Below are positions 58,387 through 59,698 of a stretch of 59,698 bases of DNA, piece after piece (position 1 is the stretch's first letter; every line of letters starts with the position of its first letter). The DNA comes from Deltaproteobacteria bacterium (GTDB lineage: Bacteria; Desulfobacterota; Syntrophia; Syntrophales; Smithellaceae): positions 1 through 59,698 of the forward strand of contig JANYAY010000169.1 in NCBI GenBank assembly GCA_025361065.1, given 5' to 3'. A program made the translations under genes and the position numbers. A model generated the notes under the pieces. That model searched no databases, was not told the origin of the DNA, and was given only the letters and a program-made list of their open reading frames with translations.

Positions 58387-58929
58387 ATGAGCTTGTTTGG
58401 GAAACCGAAGGGGGAAAAATATCACACCCGAACCATAGAGGTGAGTACTTACGAATATGACGAACAGAGATTAGCCGTAGAGGGATGTTTGACGGATCAT
58501 CGCTTTCAGGAATACCATCTGGCCACGGGTGAAAAAAGGCCGCCCGGCATATTGCATCAGATGATCATTCATTTGCTCGTTTGCAAAGCAACCATGGAGA
58601 TCGATGATCTGCACGTGGAAATGCCTTGCGTTCCCCGTGAAGAATGCCTGGAGACCATCAACAGTATCGAGGGTGTCAAGGGATTACGAATTACCGGCGG
58701 ATTTACAATGAAAGTAAAGGAACTGGTGGGTCGGGGACAGGGGTGTAACCATCTGGTGGCGCTTCTGACAGCAATGGGCGCCCCAACCATACAGGGATAC
58801 GCCGCCTACAAACTGCAGAAATCTTCCGGATTCATAGCCGACATGATCCATATGATTGCGGACACCTGCTGGACCTGGCGGGCGGACGGGCCCTTGATTA
58901 AGGCTATAAAAGAAAAAAGCAAAGTTTAA
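58387..58929 (+). CDS. DUF2889 family protein
   Basis: 180 aa. HTRTIEVSTYEYDEQRLAVE, GCLTDHRFQEYHLATGEKRP, GILHQMIIHLLVCKATMEID, VEMPCVPREECLETINSIEG, GRGQGCNHLVALLTAMG: the pattern L.D.R, H.m.., P...C and GC.HL is that of DUF2889, a cytoplasmic family often seen beside aromatic or acyl-CoA genes. Function unknown. The ATG follows AGAGGAGAAAAAGCACG. Convergent with the FlgC-like gene; their stop codons overlap by 4 bp. Confidence 0.85.
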   Translation: MSLFGKPKGEKYHTRTIEVSTYEYDEQRLAVEGCLTDHRFQEYHLATGEKRPPGILHQMIIHLLVCKATMEIDDLHVEMPCVPREECLETINSIEGVKGLRITGGFTMKVKELVGRGQGCNHLVALLTAMGAPTIQGYAAYKLQKSSGFIADMIHMIADTCWTWRADGPLIKAIKEKSKV

Positions 58930-59276
58930 GCTTTGATATTGAGAAGCTCTTTTTGCATTTCGGCGGCTGTTTTGAGAGTCAGGATATTGGCCTCATACGA
59001 ATATTGAGCGACAATTTGATTGGCAATTTCTTCTTCCAGGTTCACATTTGATTCCTGCTGCGCTCTTCCGGTGCGCTCATTGTGATCAATAACCATGCCC
59101 GGAGTATTAATGCTGCTAATCGTTACTTCCACGCCACCGTTGGCTGCCTCTTGAAGCTCGACACGGCTTTTTTGGAAATTGTTTGTTTCCAAATTGGCGA
59201 CATTGTTGGCGTTTACATCGATCTTAGTAGAAAAGACCTTTAATGCACTCAGTGCGATACCAAAAGCGGACGGCAT
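58926..59276 (-). CDS. FlgC-like flagellar basal-body rod protein
   Basis: 116 aa from ATG 59276 (AAAGGAGGACAAATTT); the frame extends to 59360 without support. The N-terminal rod motif is ALKVFSTKIDVNANNVANLE, and the C-terminal motif is NVNLEEEIANQIVAQYSYEA then NILTLKTAAEMQKELLNI. Typical FlgC is about 135-150 aa, so this is a short member of the rod/hook family. No other flagellar genes are in the window, so it is an orphan here. A role in the rod or in another appendage cannot be decided. Confidence 0.85.
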   Translation of the reverse strand: MPSAFGIALSALKVFSTKIDVNANNVANLETNNFQKSRVELQEAANGGVEVTISSINTPGMVIDHNERTGRAQQESNVNLEEEIANQIVAQYSYEANILTLKTAAEMQKELLNIKA

Positions 59277-59557
59277 AAATTTGTCCTCCTTTAATTGATT
59301 ATCGGCAAGAGAAGGCCAAGCTTGAATACGGAGAATAAATTGCCACGGAACAAAGCACACCGGAAAGTGTAGGAAAAATAATTTCTCGCTGTCATTGCTC
59401 CATGGCCGGTAATTTTTCGAGCAGAAGCTATTTCCAACGTTATTCTTTATAAGCCATTGGATAAATTTCCCATGATATACCTGCCGGGCATTTAGTCCTA
59501 ATTATACCAAGTCGCATTCTTTAGCTAACTTTGTTGGCACAGCCCACCCCGGCGCAG

Positions 59558-59698
59558 GAGACTGTGTCGTAATAGGATAAATTGCCATTTCGTGTCCTCC
59601 GCTGGCGGAGGTGTCACGAGGTGACGGAGGTGGACTAAGGAGTGCCAATGTGTAACTTATTAATATTACAGCCACTTAAAAAACATCCACCCCCTTGC
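59558..59698 (+). repeat. Family B element, subfamily II, copy 6 (cut by window end)
   Basis: GAGACTGTGTCGTAATAGG, TGTCCTCCGCTGGCGGAGGTG, AACTTATTAATATTACAGCC and ATCCACCCCCTT match copy 5. The right end is outside the window. Confidence 0.8.

Overview
The window looks like a chromosomal segment of an anaerobic deltaproteobacterium (Desulfobacterota, most like the Syntrophales/Smithella-Syntrophus group). The inference rests on gene content: B12-dependent ribonucleotide reductase, aldehyde:ferredoxin oxidoreductase with a polyferredoxin, LL-diaminopimelate aminotransferase, pyruvoyl-dependent arginine decarboxylase, rubrerythrin-like and desulforedoxin-like proteins, many acyl-CoA enzymes, and a selenoprotein. 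No database search was possible, so family names come from motif recognition.

Layout. 1-2.5 kb: 5' end of nrdJ under a tandem NrdR operator, then a B12/radical-SAM protein. 2.7-6.1 kb: an SBF-type transporter and a YgcG-NTase-LemA operon. 6.2-10.3 kb: three secreted proteins (two propeller-like, one PAN/AbfB). 10.5-13.3 kb: NUDIX-SDR operon and a DUF3047 protein. 13.4-18.8 kb: a sulfur/redox neighbourhood, with a MauE-like protein, a secreted rhodanese and a fused Fe-S/TVP38 membrane protein divergent from a LysR regulator and a cysteine desulfurase. 18.8-25 kb: HAD phosphatase, dienoyl-CoA-isomerase-like crotonase, DapB-like dehydrogenase, EamA transporter, ParA and a frameshifted hydrolase. 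25-27.5 kb: a six-gene run (cNMP-domain protein, 68-aa UXX-star selenoprotein, rubrerythrin, pyruvoyl ArgDC, CheW, hydrolase). 27.8-32.4 kb: NlpC/P60 lipoprotein, truA, tRNA-Thr with an integrase remnant, acyl-ACP thioesterase and an RsbRD-N protein. 33-38.9 kb: nitronate monooxygenase, ferredoxin-AOR pair, MBL hydrolase and hot-dog thioesterase. 39-43 kb: ychF, dapL, dapF and an acyltransferase. 43.2-50.2 kb: small cysteine- or lysine-rich proteins, an M48 protease and a convergent two-component pair. 50.5-59.7 kb: HI0933-type flavoprotein, dihydrolipoyl dehydrogenase, the nitrogen module amt-glnB-glnD behind a sigma-54 promoter, a DUF2889 protein and a FlgC-like rod protein.

The intergenic space is dominated by short non-coding repeats of at least five families. 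Family A is REP-like, with two hairpins. Family B is MITE-like with GAGACTGTGTCGTAAT ends. Family C has CTCGTAAAAAGTC ends. Family D carries repeated CCACCC-GGGTGG hairpins. Family E is a CCCCCT palindrome. Several copies of A and D begin exactly at gene stop codons and in some cases supply the stop.

The strongest discoveries are the selenoprotein at 26775-26981, which an ordinary gene caller would split at its in-frame UGA and which has a well-placed SECIS-like hairpin; the NrdR tandem operator; the sigma-54 promoter of amt with a repeat in its leader; and the MauE-rhodanese-Fe-S/TVP38 operon as a possible undescribed envelope redox or sulfur system.
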